In this document: in pieces, positions 61,195 to 64,000 of the stretch
Layout: each line of letters starts with the position of its first letter
How positions within the stretch are numbered: position 1 is the stretch's first letter
NCBI GenBank assembly: GCA_009746045.1
Contig: RPFO01000667.1
Location: 1,279,752 to 1,343,751 of the forward strand
Direction: 5' to 3'
From: Mesostigma viride
Lineage: Eukaryota > Streptophyta > Mesostigmatophyceae > Mesostigmatales > Mesostigmataceae
DNA length: 64,000 nucleotides
Notes under the pieces: model-generated
Database searches by the model: none
What the model was told of the DNA's origin: nothing
Seen by the model: only the letters and a program-made list of their open reading frames with translations
Translations under genes and position numbers: made by a program

Positions 61195-63990
61195 CGTATA
61201 ATTTCCGGATAATACCGTATTATACCGTATTATCCATTATACGGACCCCGCGCGTATAACCGCGTATTGCGTATAATTGAACTCTGTTGCCGGGGGGGAA
61301 CGGCACTGGGCAGGACACACAGAGTAAACCAATCAGCACCAAGGACCAAGAACGACCAGTCAACTGGCCAGAACATGAGGGCGACTCTACATACCGGAGG
61401 GACAACACCCTCAGGTCGGGCCTAAGGCCCTCTATCTAATGGCCATCCGTCTGGTAGGTACCACGGGAGGCCAGCAGGACATCCAGGTAAGCCTGGTAGT
61501 GAGACACATCCTCAGCATTGTCGTGCCTATCTACAGTGAGGAAAACATCGGCCCACACGCCGTCAGGGAAAAGTCCCAGGAAGGCCCAGTAGTACCTATG
61601 CTGTGTAAGAACGACCTGGCCCCGGGCCCAGTCCAGGAAACCGCAGGCAAAGAGGCGTAGGAAAGGCTCTACCGCGATCAGGCAGAGAGCCCGAAGGAGC
61701 AGGCGATGATACCGGATCCGAGGGCGCATACCCGTCGGGAAAAACAGATCTACCAGGGGCTCCACGTTGGACGGCCACAACCGGATATGCCGAATCTCGC
61801 GGGAGCGCCACCGGCGGGCACACTGTCGCGACCCGAACGTCTCAAGGTAGTCGCTAGCCCGGGGAGGAGGATGACCCCGAGAGTCCAAACCCTGGCCCGG
61901 GATGGGCGCTGGACGACGGGCATCCCACTCTAGGATGGGCTGAAGGACGGTGCTGTACGTGGCACCCGGCACCGCAGGAAAATCTACCGTAAGAGCATCT
62001 GAGGCCATAATGCCCAGAGGCGGAGGGTAAGCCCACTGGAACCCGCCGTAGGTGTCCAAGTCATTGTGGCGCCGCGCCCAGCGGTACAGGACGCGCCGAA
62101 CCAGGATCTCACCCTGGAACACCGGATCAGCCAAAATAACCATGTCGAAAGGAGGCCGATCAGTCTCAACTGGTATAGGTTACGGTCCCGCGGCGCCCGA
62201 CACACCTGGGAGAACCCGTAGGACATGGGCGAAATGGCAAGCTCGGCGGAGGCGCGCGGCAGGTCACACTGGCGGCAAGCGAGCGCAGACATACCATACC
62301 CGAAGACAGGCGTGTCGCGCGACTCCGGAGTCGCATGCACCACAGAAGGGGCCCGATCCCGATCGCCCTCTGACAACTCCCGAAGGGAATCGGCAGCGCG
62401 GGTGGCGCGCGGGTCAGAGCCACTGGACCGAACAACCGCAGCCAAAGACCGCGGGGCCGAAGGGGCAGGGGCCGACGAAGGGGTAGGAACCGGCACAGGC
62501 GCAGAAGGTGCCGGTACAACAGGGGGCCGCGTCGGACCCGGTGCCGCAGGGGGTCGCGACGGACCCGCCTCCGCAACTGGCGCGCCGGTCTCTGGGGGTG
62601 GAGCACCACCAGGCCACATGTTGAAAATAGGACCCGTGGGGACAGGCAATCCGGCATACGACTGGTTACCGTCCAAGCTCCAGTCAGGCACCGGGATCCT
62701 CTGCGGAGGACCGCCCTCCCAAAGCCTGGGAAGACCGCCCGGGTCGCTGAAGAAACCCCGCGAGGGCGGCGCTGACGTGGTGGGCGGCTCGGACGCGGCG
62801 GCGGCGGGCGCTGCCACTGGGACGGCGGACTCGCGCCGAGGCGCAGGTACGTCAGTAGCAGGCGCAGCGGTGGCCGAAGGCGTAGGAGCTGCAGCACCAG
62901 AGGGAACCGCAGATGCCGAGGGCTCGTGCGACACGGTCGGACCCGTAGACGTCGAGGCGACCGAAGGGGAAGGGGGCACAGCTGCAACAGACACCCCACC
63001 TGGCGTGGCTGGAGCGTGCGCCTGGGCCGCCATGAAGGCCACGAAGGCCGCCGTCAGGGACTGGATCTGCGCCTGCATCGCAGAAACTGTCGCCGCAAGA
63101 GGATCAGGCTCACGACCAGAGCCCGAAGGGGTAGGCTCCACCGATGCGCACAGGACCGACCTCGGTGAAGACGGGACAGGGGAAGGCGCCGACACTGAAG
63201 AGGAGGACGCCGCAGGGGAGGCCGAATACTCAGGGGAATACTGCGCCTCTACCGGCGCGTCCGTAGGGGTAGGGTCGCCCAATCCTACGCCCGCGTTCTG
63301 GTCTGCTATCTCCATGAACTCTACGGCCCGTAAAAGGTCGCAGGGGTTCTCATCCATTTCCGCATCACCCTCGGCCGGAAGCCAGGGGAACACGTCCCGT
63401 AGGCAGGAACGGCCCACAGGGGTAGAAAGGTAGGAAAACACCCTGGGGCACTGGAGAATCGCAGCTATCTGTCCCAGGGCTGGACAGCTGGAGCCACATT
63501 CTAGCAAACAGTGGCCGGCATCGTCGAACCCGTGCAAAACAAGCTGATGCGGTTCAGCAGGGGAAGGGCCGTACCACGTGACCCCGAAGAGAGCCGCCCT
63601 GACTAGGCCCGCATGCTGGGCCTGGAGGGCCGGATGCACGACGCCACCCGGGAAACTAGACCGTGACACCCAACGGCCCGGAAGGGCCTCGAAGTACAGC
63701 TCAGGGTCCGGTAGGGGCAGGGACGGCAGCGGGCTCTCAGCCGGAGGGGTAGGCTCCGACATGACGGCTGCGGAGGGGAGGGGACAACCAACCACCCGTC
63801 GACAGCAGACATAACATAAGAGAGGAGAAAGCCTACAACTAGAGCTTGTGCAGGGTTTTATATTCCTGCAGCAGGCGACTACCAGAGTGAGATCATACGC
63901 CGTATAATACGGTATAATACGGTATAATACGTAATACGCTGGCTTTGAGCGTATGATTCATACGTTATAATACGTTTTAGCGTATAATGA
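61195..63990 (-). mobile_element. Unidentified element with TATAATACGG-rich inverted ends
   Basis: Left end (61195-61290) and right end (63895-64000) carry the same CGGTATAATACGG iterations in opposite orientation. Between them is one Pro/Ala-rich gene on the minus strand. I do not recognise a transposase, RT or integrase. The right boundary may lie beyond the window. It could be a non-autonomous element, or the Gag portion of a larger one. Confidence 0.5.
61436..63762 (-). CDS. Unrecognised Pro/Ala-rich protein of the TIR element, one frameshift
   Basis: The frame opens near 63795; the likely ATG at 63762 starts MSEPTPPAESPLPSLPLPD. An ordered N-terminus (ELYFEALPGRWVSRSSF, LFGVTWYGPSP, HCLLECGSSCPALGQI, VGRSCLRDVFPWLPAEG) is followed by a Ser/Pro/Ala-rich linker with a possible helix (ATVSAMQAQIQSLTAAFVAF), then a long Pro-rich part and SALACRQCDLPRASAELA. 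Near 62185 the frame breaks, and the next frame continues well (DRPPFDMVILADPVFQGEIL to RYYWAFLGLFPDGVWADVFL) to a stop at 61436. The layout (folded N-part, disordered linker, folded C-part) resembles retroelement Gag proteins in general, but no domain could be named. Confidence 0.5.
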
Positions 63991-64000
63991 CGTATAATAC

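Overview
This is a nuclear window from a eukaryote, most likely a green alga of the streptophyte (charophyte) grade. Three things point there. There is a QLQ + WRC protein of the plant Growth-Regulating Factor type. There is a plant-type UBP12/13 (USP7-like) gene with MATH, USP and HUBL regions. The mobile elements are a zf-RVT LINE, a Penelope-like element and a PAT/Kangaroo-like tyrosine-recombinase retroelement. Introns are GT-AG, coding exons are GC-rich, and introns and spacers are full of simple repeats. The species cannot be named from the sequence alone.

Layout. 1-3.4 kb: a Penelope-like reverse transcriptase (minus) abutting the 3' part of a LINE ORF2 (plus). 4.2-5.4 kb: a U-box + protein kinase gene. 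6.5-33.75 kb: one large gene, reconstructed here as 20 exons with consistent phases and GT-AG junctions, encoding a UBP12/13 (USP7) homologue of about 1,135 codons. 33.75-43.4 kb: a spacer with dispersed repeats, hairpins and a CCACCCA-rich tract, without a recognised gene. 43.4-48.3 kb: a three-exon GRF-like transcription factor gene (minus). 50.15-53.77 kb: a LINE with endonuclease, reverse transcriptase and C-terminal regions broken by frameshifts. 55.78-61.1 kb: a nearly complete PAT-type element with split direct repeats (A1-ORFs-B1-A2-B2), a Gag-like ORF and a reverse transcriptase/RNase H/tyrosine-recombinase ORF with a 2A-like motif between RNase H and recombinase. 61.2-64.0 kb: an unidentified element with inverted TATAATACGG-rich ends and a Pro/Ala-rich protein.

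Main observations. (1) The USP7/UBP12 homologue has lost its catalytic Cys (now Ser) and catalytic His (now Arg) while MATH, USP fold and HUBL coding is kept, so it reads as a pseudo-deubiquitinase; it also has an in-frame TAG near the C-terminus. (2) Many of its exons are accompanied in the adjoining intron by one or more decayed copies of the exon edge, usually with the splice site. These 'exon echoes' look like repeated local tandem duplication that enlarged the introns. (3) The PAT-like element carries a GDVHPNPGP motif at a domain border, where ribosome skipping would separate RT-RNase H from the recombinase. (4) Three separate heptanucleotide G-run arrays, including one of TTAGGGG, lie inside introns of the same gene.
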